From NCBI GenBank assembly GCA_009760855.2, contig WPIO01000005.1, forward strand, positions 11,253,001 to 11,313,000: a DNA stretch of 60,000 bases, given 5' to 3'. Source of the DNA: Cristatella mucedo. Its lineage: Eukaryota > Bryozoa > Phylactolaemata > Cristatellidae. The notes under the pieces are model-generated. The model did not search any database and had not been told where the DNA came from. It worked only from the letters and a program-made list of their open reading frames with translations. The stretch's first letter is position 1. Each line of letters opens with the position of its first letter. Below are positions 1-11,277 of the stretch, one piece after another. The position numbers were made by a program, and so were the translations under genes.

Positions 1-309
1 CTTACTCTTTTGCCACTCAGGCGTTTGTCGAGCAGCTAGCTGCCTTGCTGGTTATGACCTTTATTTGGGGACATGGCATGCAGACAATGGGCGATCGTTG
101 CGGAGATGGGTTTTATGTAAATCGTCCAGCCGATTTTTTAGATTCGCCTGTTTCGTGTATTTTACTCCATATGTATGTGTGTGTGTTGAAACACTGGGAG
201 CTGGAGGCTGCCGTGTATAGCCGGGCAGTGCAGTGTCACATGGGCAGGATAGTTGGCAGCATACGAGGAGCCTGCAACTAGGGGTAGCCACTTTTCCTGG
301 TCGATTGAG

Positions 310-446
<137 letters not shown>

Positions 447-770
447 TCTTTTCTGTCAGTGGCTCGCTGGCCTACAGAGTACTTGTTTGAAAAGACACGA
501 CCTGAAGAAGCTTAGCTGGAAAAGCGGTTTCTGCACAATCTTGACCCAAACCCGGCGATTTTTTGTTGCACTCATGTACTTGTTCAGTTTTGAGATGTTC
601 CGTTAGGCCATCGTAGTTTAATATAAATCAAGCTTTTGGTTGTCCACATTTGCGTTTATATAATTCACCGCAACATAATTGTTCAGTATCTAGCAGCTTT
701 ATTCCCAAGCTCGTGCAGGACGAGCAGTAACTCTTCCTGCAGGGAGGCTATTCTCACCTTGGATTGGCAA

Positions 771-812
<42 letters not shown>
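771..812. repeat. (CTG)n trinucleotide repeat
   Basis: About 14 uninterrupted CTG/GCT units. They lie upstream of the first recognisable ODF2 exon, probably in an intron. The poly-alanine frame over it has no other coding support. Confidence 0.95.
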
Positions 813-815
<3 letters not shown>

Positions 816-1791
816 GTTCTGCACAGTCGTGGATGAGTTGCACCCTAAGTTCTTATGTAGCTGTCGTTATTAGGTAGCAGCTGTAGCATTTTCTGCAAGA
901 TGCTCACTCACACAAGTGCACAGACACTCGCACACACGCAGACACACACCATGGACTGGCTATACGGTAGGGTATCTACATCCGTCTGTGTGTATCTTCT
1001 ATAGCTGTGGCGAAGCAACGTCCTTGGTACTGTTAGACGATGCCAGAGCAAGCATTTTATGGACGGCTTTTGGCTCAGTGGCTTTTCTGGGCAATTCATC
1101 CTGCACTTAAGGAGTAGGAAGCTTGATGTCTGATTAATCCATCGCTGACAGATTTGTATGCACTGTTGATCACCCGATGACTGAATAATTGCGTCCAATT
1201 GTGAAGTCACTTTCACTGTTAGCTTTCATTCGAAGTTTTTCGAGTGCTAATTTACAAGCAGCTGGTTATAGACTAACTTCGGCAGTACCAACCTCTGTTG
1301 ATTTATTGAAGATCCTCGCGGAGATGCCAGAGCACTTAATTTAGTTTATTTTGGTGTAGACGGGAGAAAATGCCAAACATGGTGGTTCAATAATTGTCTT
1401 GTAATTGCACAAATTTTGTTTTTCATTGCTTGAGGCTGATTGCGTCGGCTTGAATAGCTCATCGACTATTTTATTTCTGATCAAGTTTTCATCTTTGTAT
1501 TCCTGCTCAATGTAAGAGGAGGTAATAAATAAAGTAAGGCACTTTGCCTTGGATGAGCCGTTACTAGAAATTCCTGATAGAAAAACTAAAGGCAGTCTTG
1601 CTGGAAAAAAATTAGAAGTATAATAGAGCTCATTTTGAAAATGCTCGAGTAGCTATACTTTTTCCTTCAACATTATTTAATCAGCTTTCGTGTACGTGAG
1701 GGCACCGCTATCTACTACTGCCCCTAACCGGGCCTGGCATTTTTAGCTCAGGCTTTGCTGCTTGCTATTAATGTGCTTTTTGGATTTTTAG

Positions 1792-2066
1792 GAATCCGAA
1801 AGGAGGGTGAGCAGTCTGAATGACGATCTTGAAAGACAAGAGCACATATCGCGCAGTGCCACTGCAGAGCTTCAGCAGACGAGCATGCGATCGCGTGTTG
1901 AAGTGGAGGCCAAAGATGCCGAGCTGTCGCAGCTTGTCGAGCGGGTGGTGCGTGCAGAGCAGGAAGTGGCCAGCGCCCGAGACGAGACCTCGCGGATACG
2001 ACAGCTTCTTGGCACTGCCGAGGAAAAGTATCGGCACGACAAGGACGCCCTGAAGAGAGCTTCCAA
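1792..2066 (+). CDS. ODF2: ODF2/cenexin, coiled-coil exon 1 of 8 visible
   Basis: Outer dense fibre protein 2 (cenexin) is a coiled-coil scaffold of mother-centriole distal and subdistal appendages and of sperm-tail fibres. This exon starts after a pyrimidine-rich acceptor ending TTTTTAG and ends at donor GTAAGT, two bases into a codon. It encodes about 91 heptad-rich residues. The end, DKDALKRASK running into the next exon, matches vertebrate ODF2 around its DKESLKKAIR segment (about residues 380-480 of 829, from memory). The alignment continues without a gap into exon 2. The N-terminal third of the protein must be encoded upstream. The eight homology-supported exons total 1557 bases, exactly 519 codons, which supports the model. 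No start codon belongs here. Confidence 0.88.
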
Positions 2067-2354
2067 GTAAGTCGTGTACAAGCTCATGCGAGCAGTTGCC
2101 AAGCGTCTAACGTCTGTGCGTGGGTTTCTATTCTTTGTATCTTTATTCGTATGTATCGATCTTTATTCTTACTTGTATGTGTTGACGGCGAAACAGCCAC
2201 GCGATTGTGGCTCTTCATGCTCTGTGCTCTCCTCTTCTGCGTCGAGTGACCTCACTCACTTTTCTGTATGCTTCGTCTGACAATAGAACTCGTGCACTTG
2301 CTATATTTCTAGTGTAGTGCTTTAATTGCACCGCTTGCATTGCTATCGATTTAG

Positions 2355-2534
2355 GGTCAGCAAGCAAAGGGCTACCAGCAGCGAGGAAAAGTCCAAGCAA
2401 CTATCCTTCCGCCTAGAGGACGTGACTATGGCGCTCTCCGACGCTCAAAAGTCGTGCGACGCTTTACAATCGCGAGTCGATTGTCTCATGGCTGAAAAGA
2501 CTGGCATCTCAGCAGAAAACGTTGCAGTTAAAAG
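2355..2534 (+). CDS. ODF2: ODF2/cenexin, exon 2 of 8 visible
   Basis: The acceptor is GATTTAG and the donor GTAAGA. The exon enters with the third base of a codon and leaves two bases into one (phase 2). It encodes VSKQRATSSEEKSKQL and a further coiled coil, aligning with the AEKSEEYAEQL segment of vertebrate ODF2. Spliced directly to the exon at 8493 it keeps both frame and family alignment, so everything between 2535 and 8492 is dispensable for a canonical ODF2 protein. Confidence 0.87.
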
Positions 2535-2621
2535 GTAAGACTATGAATGGCAGTGCACTTGCAAGACTTGCCTAGGTTTGTTTATTTACTGGGTGCAGCA
2601 GTTAATCAAATAAGGGGTCCT

Positions 2622-2696
2622 TTTGTGTGCTTGTAAGTGTGTAAACATGTGCATGTTATATAAAATTTTATGTAAAAACATTTGTTATATGGAATG

Positions 2697-2734
<38 letters not shown>

Positions 2735-2810
2735 TTCCATATAACAAATGTTTTTTTACATAAAATTTATATAACACGCACATGCTTACACACTCACAAG
2801 CACACACAAG
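2622..2810. repeat. Fold-back element with (TA)n core
   Basis: Two arms of nearly 80 bases are inverted copies of each other with few mismatches and flank a TA run at about 2700-2731. The arms begin with TG-rich and end with CA-rich sequence (TGTGTGCTTGTAAGTGTG against CACACTCACAAGCACACA). It lies in an ODF2 intron. It may be a non-autonomous fold-back or MITE-like element. No transposase is visible. Confidence 0.85.
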
Positions 2811-2865
2811 AAATACTTATAAGGATATAAAGTTTGAGTGCTAGAAAATGGAAATGTTGGTGGTT

Positions 2866-2950
2866 TAATAATAATAATAATAACACATTTCATAAAGTGC
2901 CCTCAGAGAACTCAATCTCTCTCTAAGCGCTTTACATTTGCTTAAGGCTT
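2866..2950 (-). mobile_element. LINE-A 3' tail fragment
   Basis: An (AAT)n run is followed by the reverse complement of the LINE-A 3' hairpin, with GAGAACTCAATCTCT and GCGCTTTACA. It is a severely 5'-truncated copy inside an ODF2 intron. Confidence 0.8.
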
Positions 2951-4037
2951 CTTCGGCCAGGGACTGACTCAGACGCACCACACCGAGCTAAATCGACGTA
3001 TTAATCTATACTAAACAAAGTATTTCTGTTCAAATATAGGCGGAGGAGAAAATTGTACTAGAAAATAAACATTGCTCTGTAACAGGGACATGAATTAGCA
3101 TTGTGGTACATCGTTGAAGTTATGCCGGTATTTAATATGAAAGCGCTTTCGTCGGTAAAGAGGATGCGCTGGAGAGCTAGCTTGAGTGACTTTTCTTTCC
3201 AGCTAAATTCGGAGGTAGTAGAATGGCTACCAAGCTTCAAGAGATGTGCGAGTAAGAAATTAGTTCTGCATTTCTTAAAAGCTACCACTGTATGGCCATG
3301 GTAAGGAGCTCGTGACTTTCGAGCAGTGTGGCCGCCGTCACAATATTAAGATGCAATTTTAAATGGACACGGGTGAGTGAGCAGCAAATTGTTAACCGTT
3401 GCCTGGAAAGCGATGAGGGAATTGGGGTCACGCAAGATGAGCCTTCAAGGCTCATTCGATTTCCTCCTGCAGAAAAGGGAGGTTGGTACTGCAACTTAAC
3501 TTTACTTAACTGACGGCACGGCTTGATCTGAGCAAATTTCCATCAGTTTTCTCTGTGAGATCGGCTACCTGAGCGAAGGCTGACGCGACTCCCTGTATCC
3601 CTGTATAGTTCGTCTTCTCCTCGAATTTGGGTTTGCTGTCGATTGCTGCAACGAACGTGTTGACGACTTAACGATCAGCCTGTGGTTACTTTTCACAAGA
3701 TAATTTGCAAGAACTTTAGTCTTCCGGGTTGCATTTATAGGCCTTCTTCTTTGCCTGCCTGCCTGACTCAAAGAGACTGAGTGCAGGCGACTATACTAGC
3801 TATTGTGACGTCCAGTCCCAGCATTCTTAGCCTCTCGTCGTGCTATGTGTTTGAGTTTATTGTTATGTATAGTTCTTTTCTACGAGCTAATCTTATGTCT
3901 GGCACTAGTGATTGTCATTATGTTTTTCGTCTGTGGTCGTGCTGACGAGGTTTACCTTCGTATCCTCACTGCTTTGCTGGCCGAAAGCAGGCCGTCCAGG
4001 GGGCAATAGCATGGAGTACTTCGATCGGTGAAGCTCT

Positions 4038-7000
4038 ATGCCAGTAGACGACGTGTCGCTCAGGTGGGGTGGGCTGGATCAGCGAAATGACTCGTATGGG
4101 AAAAGAGAAACTGCTGTGCCATTTTTTCGGTCGCCGCATTCTGTCACTGCTGATGCCGATAAGGCTTGCCTGGATTTTCCTCTTCCGGCACCAGTCAGTC
4201 AGCTGGGAGCTGCCGACAATATCGTCCAAGCCACCAGCTACTTGCGTCACCGCTGTGCCGAGCTGTCTCGCGAGCGTGACAGTATTCGCCATCAATACGA
4301 GGGGCTCCTGAATGACAAGAATAGGCAGATTATGGACGCCAGTGCCCTGCTGAAGAAAATGTCAGCCCGGAGCTCGTTTTGGAAGCGACAGCTGGAGAGC
4401 CAGAAGAAGAAGTACTCAGCCCTCAGGTCGCACTGCGTCGAGAAGGCAGCTGCCTCGCTATCGGCTGCCAGCAAAGCGCGGAAGGAGAGCCGGCGATTGC
4501 TTGCCGCCAGCGGCCAGCTGCAGTCGACCGCCAGTGCCCAGCAGAGGGAGATCGGCGACCTTAGGAGCATGCTGACCCAGGCGAATGCCGACAGGCAGGC
4601 TGCGGCCGTCGAGAAGGATTTGCTCGAGCGTATCTGGCTGGAGCTTCGGTGCGATTTAGAGCAGCTGCGAAGCAGCGGTGCCATAGATAAGGAGCCGTCT
4701 CTGTCCTCCCTAGTCGCCTCGCTGCTGCTGCTCTACGTTCGGCCGGCTCTGGCGAATGCAGCTGCGGCAGCTGTGCCCGTTGTCAGCAGCCGCCGCCGAG
4801 GCGAGGAGCTGCGGCAAGCCGTGCTGGCCGTCGCTGGTGAGATTAGCGGCCTTCGGCAGGAGAACGCCAAGCTTCGCTGGGACGCCCAGGCGGCCGAGCT
4901 TGGCGGCTCGGCAAGGGCCGACGGCATCTGCCGCGAGAAGCTGGGCGTCGCCGAGCGCTTGCTGAGCGATGCCAGGCGAGCTCTGGAGGCAGAGCAAGCC
5001 GGCCGACTGCGGCTGGCTGTCCAGCCTGCATCCCAGGAGAAAGCCCTGAACAACGCCAGGGCACGCTCGCGCGGTGACGATCGAGAAATTACGAAACTCG
5101 AGCGCCGTCTGCAATGTCTGACAGGGAGGACCGAGGAGCTGCAACGTAGGCTGCGCTCCTCCGCCTGTGGCCACTGCGTTGGCGAGTCGTGCCGGCTCTG
5201 CTCCGACCTACCGCAAGCTGATTGCTGCTGCCACCTGTCTGTACCGGTTCATACCATCGGATACCCTGACGTTGCGGCAGGCAGGGAGTGCCAGACCAGT
5301 AACCTCTACGGGCAGCCGCTAGATGGACGCAACGCCAAAAACTCATCGACCAACCGTACTCCCAAAGATGCTCTGGACGAAACCCTCGGCGCCGTCGTGC
5401 CGTCGTTGGCCGACTCGCAGCTCCGGCGTTCTGTGGCCGGCCGCTGTGCAGCAGAGGATCAGAAGCCTATCGAAGCCGAGCATCGCGCGTGCTCTGCGCC
5501 TGCGCCAAGTTTGAACGTTGACGGATGCTGTCAGACGGTCGATCCAGGAGTCGACGAGTGCGTGCAGACGTTACCCGCAAGCTGGCACGCACAGCCGATG
5601 CCAGCAGCCGAAATGGGTTCGCAAGTCAATGCCGAGAGGCCGTTGAAGGCAGGGCCTCTCGAAGGGGCGGCATCAGCCGGCGGCCTGCACGGCAACGGCG
5701 CTTCTCAAGTGTCGCAGCTTTCACTAGCCGCCTGCGGCATCCTGAGCGAACTGGCGAGTGTCATTTCCTGCTTGAACAGAGAGACGCGCGATCTCAGCCA
5801 GCAGCTGCACGAGCTGGAAGCAGACCGGCCGTGCTGGTCACATGGTGGCGCCGCACAGCAGCCCTCGGGCTGCTCTCGACGACGACGACTCGCGACTTGG
5901 ACGTCGGAAGACTTGGGGGCAAGTTCGACATTGGTGAAGACACTGCAGAACGAGACTGCAATCACGTGTGCCTACCTAGCCCGCCTCTGTCCGGAAGGGC
6001 GCCCAAACGGTGTAGAGAGTGGCGCGTCGGCACCTCACCGTTCGGCCAGCTCCTCGGAGCTCTTGCACGACCTGCGCGAGCTCATTTCGAAAAAGGCGGA
6101 CAGCAAGTTCCTTCTGTGCCGTGCCTTCGTGGCAGAGCTTCGAAGGCAGCTCGGCAGTGGCAGCAGCAACCCGCAGCAGCAGCAGTCGGCAGGAGCTCCT
6201 TGGCCGGAAGCGAGCTTGGCCCCGTGCAAGTCGGCGCTGCTGCCTGCCGGCCCAATGAGCAAAAGCAGTCTGTCCGTGCAAGACCCAGTCGCCTCGACTT
6301 GCGGAGGCTCCATTTTGTCGGCCGACCAAAGCAGCTTCGTCAGTGGCGATGACGCAGCTGCTTCGACCACCACTGTGGCATCTCTGCCACGCGCTGCAAT
6401 TCCGTCCTTCACTCAGAGCGAGCCGGCATTGGGTGGCAAGCGCAGTGGAGTTGGCTGCCGTGGCGCCAGAGCGGCCTCGCCTGGACGACGGGCGGAGCTG
6501 GCTGCGACCAGCGTTTGCTGGCACTTGCCGGAAACTCGCTCGAGCGCATCGGGCCTGCTGCAGCAAGCCACCGACGACCTGGCCCGCTTGGAGGCAGAGG
6601 CCAAAGCCATAGTGCAGTCGCTGGAGCGCGAAGTGTATCGCCTGCAGGAGGACAACTGCGCTCTTCGGCATGCTCGCGCTGCCTACGTCGGCTGCTTGCG
6701 CTCGGTCGCGCAGAAGCTCGATGCTGCGGCGGCTGCTGCCGAGGCAGCGGCGGCTGAGGCGTCGCTCGACCTCCGCAGGACCGTCGCCTTGCCGACCGCC
6801 GACTGGCTGCGCTCGTGCTCCCGTGCCCTTGGCGACGTCATGCGCCTGATGTCGTCAACATCCGACGACCCTCGAGACCACGCTGCCGTGGCAATAGCAC
6901 TGGACGCTCAGCAGGAAGCTGCCACTGCTGTGGACTCGCCGGCCACGGCCGACCGTTCGCGTGCATCATGCCTTCAGTGTTGCGGCCGGGGCGGCCGCCG

Positions 7001-7867
7001 CCGCCGAGTGAAGATAGCGAGTGACGTGACATGCAGCGGTGGCATCGACCAAGCATGTCCTACGAGTGTCGAGACTTCTACTGCTGCGCCTGGGCCAAGC
7101 TCTGCGGCCGCTGAGCAATGCCCCTGCCGCGACAGTCGCTCGCCGCCGCACTTGGTCTGCGAGCGTTCGCCTACAGCTGCCGCCGGTGCAGCGACTGCTG
7201 CCACTGGTGGCACGCGACGAACACTCGGCGACGGGCTTCGGACGGAGGCCAACTGGGCGACGGCAGACCGCACTGCCTCTGCTGCGGTCGAGGCAGCTGA
7301 AGTCGTCGCCTGCTGCAGCAGCGAAAATCCGACGATGCCTGTGGACTCGGCAGCCGCAGCGGAGCAGCCCCGAATCTTTGCTGCCGGCCGCCGTTGGCTG
7401 CCAGTCGTCAGCACAGTCCGCGAGGAAAACGGCGAGCCGACGCACGAGTGCGGCAGCGCCACCGCCGGGCGTCGAGCTGCAGTGGCTGCGGAGCGCGACG
7501 GCACGGCTCACCGGTTGAAGATTCTGCTGCTCGAGCGAGCGGCCAGCGACTACGATGCGAAGCTGCACGCCTGCGAGGCCGAGCTGAGTGCCGCTCGCAC
7601 CGATCGCAAGCACCTGACAGTGAGCGCCGCGAGCCGGTCGGCCGAGCTAGGCTGCGAGGCGCTGGAGCTGCACGCCCGGCTGCAGGCACTAGCCGCCGAG
7701 AGGACTCGAGCGTGCGAGCGCGCGGCGCGCGCCATCGAGCGGCTGCGAGGTGAGAGCTGCCGTGCCGCGGCCCAGGCTGCCAGCAAGTTTCGGGCGATGG
7801 CCCGCGAAGCGGCAGCGGTGGCCGGCGAACGGGATGCCTGCCTGGGAGAAGTCGGCTGCCTCAAAAA
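4038..7867 (+). CDS. Giant coiled-coil exon inside an ODF2 intron
   Basis: An uninterrupted 1343-codon frame runs from ATG 4038 to 8069. Its coding part probably ends at donor GTACGT at 7868. It is GC-rich and dense in Ala, Arg, Ser, Glu and Cys. Heptad-like coiled coils lie around residues 70-215, 270-375, 835-930 and 1155-1275, with a disordered Ser/Ala/Cys-rich middle. I recognise no catalytic domain and no homologue. A pyrimidine-rich acceptor ending at 4198 would enter in phase 2 and give a 3669-base exon (4199-7867), exactly 1223 codons; another AG at 4062-4063 is also phase 2. The donor leaves in phase 2, so this block can be spliced between ODF2 exons 2 and 3 without shifting frame. 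Alternatives: a nested gene starting at 4038, or an alternative first exon. The start is uncertain because a TGA lies three codons upstream of the ATG. Confidence 0.72.
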
Positions 7868-8096
7868 GTACGTAGGTCGTCGCCTCCTGAGGGTCGACTG
7901 GCGTGGCCTTCCGTGGCCCCCGTGGCTGGCACTCGATCGATCCAATAAGCAACGCATCCGGTGTCCACCTACGCTACGCTACGTAGCTCTCTCTCGGCGC
8001 TGTCTGGCCGGCGGCCGTCCTGCGGGCGGCCGGCAGCCGGCTGGCGGTGGCACAGCAGGTCTCAGCTAGCTTAGCGTTTCTGCTCGCGTTGCTTAG

Positions 8097-8312
8097 ACGT
8101 CTGGACGACCAGGCAAACGAGATGCAAAGGACTTCCGCCGCTCACACCGAGCAGCTTACCGCCCTGCAGCTGCGTCTGCAACGAGCCAGCAGCAAGCTGA
8201 TGCTGCTCGGTCAGCTGGTCTGTGGCCGAGCTCTGGAGGCCCAGTGCTGCTCGGGGACTGGTGTCGAGCTCGATCCGACGATCAACGGCGACAGCAGCTG
8301 TGAGCTCTTAAA
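8097..8312 (+). CDS. Second cassette exon, coiled coil
   Basis: The acceptor is GCGTTGCTTAG. The exon enters in phase 2, matching the donor of the giant exon, and reads on as RLDDQANEMQRTSAAHTEQL and more coiled coil. With donor GTACAC at 8313 it is 216 bases, symmetrical phase 2, and continues in frame into the ODF2 exon at 8493. A better-looking donor, GTGAGC at 8300, would leave in phase 1 and reach a stop three codons into the next exon. Vertebrate ODF2 has no counterpart to this segment. Confidence 0.62.
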
Positions 8313-8492
8313 GTACACTTGCTGTGTTCCTCGCCTTCCCCTCTCAGTCGGTCTGCTCTCAAAATGATGCACTGTGGAGCCGCCATGTGTCGTGGCCATC
8401 TGCTGCTGTTTTACCTACTTGTCAACATCGTTCGTCGGCCATGCACTCCCGATGCGATCTGCTGCCGCACCAGAACTGTGTCTTCTTTGCAG

Positions 8493-8628
8493 TCGGCTGA
8501 CGGAACTGGAAGCACACGTTTCTCGACTAATAGAAAATCACAAGGAAAAGCAGGATACGATGGCGTCCGATCTGCGGCTGAAGAATAATGACATCTCGTC
8601 CCTGAAAGCAGAGAATGACCGGCTGAGG
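8493..8628 (+). CDS. ODF2: ODF2/cenexin, exon 3 of 8 visible
   Basis: The acceptor is TTCTTTGCAG and the donor GTAAGA. Phase 2 in, phase 0 out. RLTELEAHVSRLIENHKEKQ and the following KAENDRLR align with the vertebrate ODF2 stretch around RVTDLVNQQQTLEEKM and FKLENERLK. Frame and homology join directly to exon 2. Confidence 0.86.
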
Positions 8629-8882
8629 GTAAGACGATCAGCCAGCCGCAGGCAGATCGCTCTAGCAGTTAGGCTACTGGGCTCATGCCTCTTCACTACA
8701 TATTGCGCCTTCGGTCTTCGGCCTTCTTCTTGACATTCGTCACCACTCTCTGCAAGCGCGCAATAGGACGGTCAGCTAACAGGAGCCTGCTGGGAGAGTG
8801 CGCCCACGTGGTGGCTGCTGCTTCAAGCTGCTTCCTGTCAGAGCTCCTGTGGGGTCATTAGGCTTTTGTACTCTGCTTCCAG

Positions 8883-9098
8883 ATGAACGTGGCCACTCTG
8901 GAAAGCAGACTGGATGCAGCGGAGGCGCAGTGCCGCTCGGTGCGAGCTGACTTGCGGCAGGCCGACTCGGCGTCGGACGATCTAAAGCAGCAGCTGTCTC
9001 GCGCCAGATCGGCGAGCGACGAGGCCAGCTCGCGCCTGCACGAGGCCGAGCTCGCCATTGAGCGCCTTAGGAGCGAAGGCCAGCTGGAGATGAGCAAG
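8883..9098 (+). CDS. ODF2: ODF2/cenexin, exon 4 of 8 visible
   Basis: Exactly 72 codons of heptad coiled coil, phase 0 at both ends, after a CTTCCAG acceptor. The donor AAG|GTGCTC is weak. It is chosen because the spliced sequence EMSKVRQRMESRLAEL matches vertebrate ODF2 without a gap, whereas reading through adds about 20 Ala/Ser-rich residues. Confidence 0.8.
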
Positions 9099-10373
9099 GT
9101 GCTCGCGGCGGCGGCAGCTTCCTCCTCGCGGTTTGCTCGCTCGGTAGCTGTAGAATGCTCGTAAGATGGAATTGATCGCATCGCCGTGAACAGTTTGCTC
9201 GAGTTTCAGTGGAACTCGCCGGCCGCGGCTATTTAATCGGCCGCAGCAATTGAATCGGCCGCGAACAATGGCCCGTGGCTGCTCTGAAAACTGCTTGGAA
9301 ACTTGCACTTGCTTGCGTGGTGTCTAGCGACTGCCACTTTGGATACAAGTAGTACAAAATATGCCCCCTGTTAAAGATGCCCAGGCTGTCAGTGTTGAGC
9401 CGAAGTCAGATTAGTAAAGTTGCTTCTTAAACATGGGATTGTGCTTTAAATAGTTTGGCTGTTCTCCGTCCTTCACATTTCAGGTACTGAGGTTGTGACA
9501 GGCTTGCTATTGCTATCTGCCTGTGTTGCTAGTTTGTTGCCAGCGGCATGTTGCTCAATTTTAATTCTCGATGTAGGCTCGACGAAAGGGCGGCCTGTCT
9601 AGGGCACCTTAGCCTGGTGTGGGTGTCGGGCGATGGCCTATTTGTGGGCTGTTTGTGTGCAGAGGTAGAAGGCAGGGCTAGGTGACCCGGTCTGCTAGAC
9701 AACTCAATGCTTCTTGTTTCTTCGTTGAAAGCCTGCAATTCTCTCTGCACTCTTAGGTCCGTGTTGTTGGACCTCTTTGTTTGGCTCCTATTTCTTATTT
9801 TCTGTCTGTTTTTCTGCAGGAAGCGCTTTTTGTGGTCATAGATCGAGTGGAAGCGGTTTGAAGGATGCTCAGCTCATGGGTATTACGTAGAGCAATGGTT
9901 GATAAGTCTGTGATCTTTATACTGGGACTCGACATAAGGCAGAAGCTGCTGGTTTGATGTTCCCTGTGCCTTCGTTTGTTGCAAGCCAGCCCAGTAATGT
10001 CCCGCTGGGATTCACTGGGCTTTGCAGTGCCTGCTGGCATTTCGTGCTCTGCGCACTCAAGTAGGGCAAGGCACCGTGCTAGCATTCTGTGCCGAGGGCT
10101 GCAGGCTGTGCTCCACGCTTGTGGAACGCTCATGGCACCAGCTTTGTACGGCGAGGTGGCTGGGTTCTGGGCGCGAAAAGCCCCCAAACGAAGTTCGCCA
10201 GCTAAACGATTTGGCACCAGCCAGCCGCACCCTGCCTCCGCCGTCCTTGACCTTGCCTGCGTTTGTAGTACCGGCTGGGGCTCAGCGTTTCGCCACACTA
10301 AAGTCGCGCTCTCGGAAGCACGGAAGCCACGTCCCAAGATCTGCAGCTTTTATTGCCGTCCGTGTGCCCGCAG

Positions 10374-10532
10374 GTTCGCCAGCGCATGGAGTCGCGCCTC
10401 GCCGAGCTGGAGCCGCTGCCCGAGCTGCTGCGAGCGTCCGAGACACGGCTCAGTGTGGCCGCCGAGCGGCTGAGCAACTTTGAGAAGCAGAACCGCGACA
10501 CGATGGCCCTGCTCGCCGAGCTCACTGCCAAG
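10374..10532 (+). CDS. ODF2: ODF2/cenexin, exon 5 of 8 visible (LEPLPELL block)
   Basis: 53 codons, phase 0 at both ends. The block RQRMESRLAELEPLPELLRA followed by NFEKQNRDTMALLAEL matches the conserved ODF2 segment with QLADLQQLPDILKITEAKL and YERKNIDLTAIISDL, and is one of the best family signatures in the gene. The donor GTAATA runs straight into an inverted LINE-A tail, so the retroelement abuts the splice site. Confidence 0.92.
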
Positions 10533-10534
10533 GT

Positions 10535-10620
10535 AATAATAATAATTCACTTGATAAAGCGCCCTCAGAGAACTCAATCTCTCTCTAGGCGCTTTACATT
10601 TGCTGTAAAGTGAAATGCAA
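10535..10620 (-). mobile_element. LINE-A 3' tail abutting an ODF2 splice donor
   Basis: (AAT)n followed by the reverse-complement LINE-A hairpin, with GATAAAGCGCCCTCAGAGAA and GGCGCTTTACATTTGCTG. It starts two bases after the exon end, so the +3 to +6 bases of the donor belong to the insert. Confidence 0.85.
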
Positions 10621-10710
10621 TTGAATGGTAAGTAAAATCATGCAGCAAGCTCGAAGCAGCAGCAGCCCTCCAGGGCGCAGGGCCCTCAAGTGCCGCTGCC
10701 TCCACCGCTC

Positions 10711-10966
<256 letters not shown>

Positions 10967-11164
10967 GCACGATCTCAAGCTGGGAGGCATTGGCACCAGT
11001 CCGGTCTAGAGCTTTTGGCGCGAAGGGTGCGCCCAACCGTGAGTGGGGTCTGCTGCCAGTGCAGCGCAACGCTGGGCCGTTCGACGACGGTAGCATTTGC
11101 CTCCGTCTGCGCTGTCTCTGCTGTCGTCATACGTCATCCGCTGGGTCGTCCGAAGCAACCCTTC

Positions 11165-11185
11165 CCCCCCCCCCCCCCCCCCCCC
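11165..11185. repeat. Poly-C run
   Basis: A homopolymer of about 21 C on the plus strand, 90 bases upstream of an ODF2 exon. The length is likely variable or error-prone. Confidence 0.9.
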
Positions 11186-11277
11186 GCTCGGCGCTGAGCC
11201 TGAGGGGAGCCGGAGCGTGTGGGCGCTCCGGGCGCTGCTGTGCCGCCGTCGCTCTGCAGCTGTCCTCTTGATCGCAG

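Noticed and set aside
20-50. 30-base candidate ODF2 micro-exon (AFVEQLAALL)
   Set aside because: AG and GT bounds and phase fit, but ten generic residues cannot be distinguished from chance.
4292-7957. Long frames on the minus strand and other plus frames across the giant ORF (up to 275 codons)
   Set aside because: Shadows caused by high GC and few stop codons. Only the 1343-codon frame has coiled-coil heptads and matching splice phases.
9099-9160. Extension of ODF2 exon 4 by about 20 Ala/Ser-rich residues
   Set aside because: It would insert residues where vertebrate ODF2 aligns without a gap. The earlier weak donor gives an in-frame, gap-free join.
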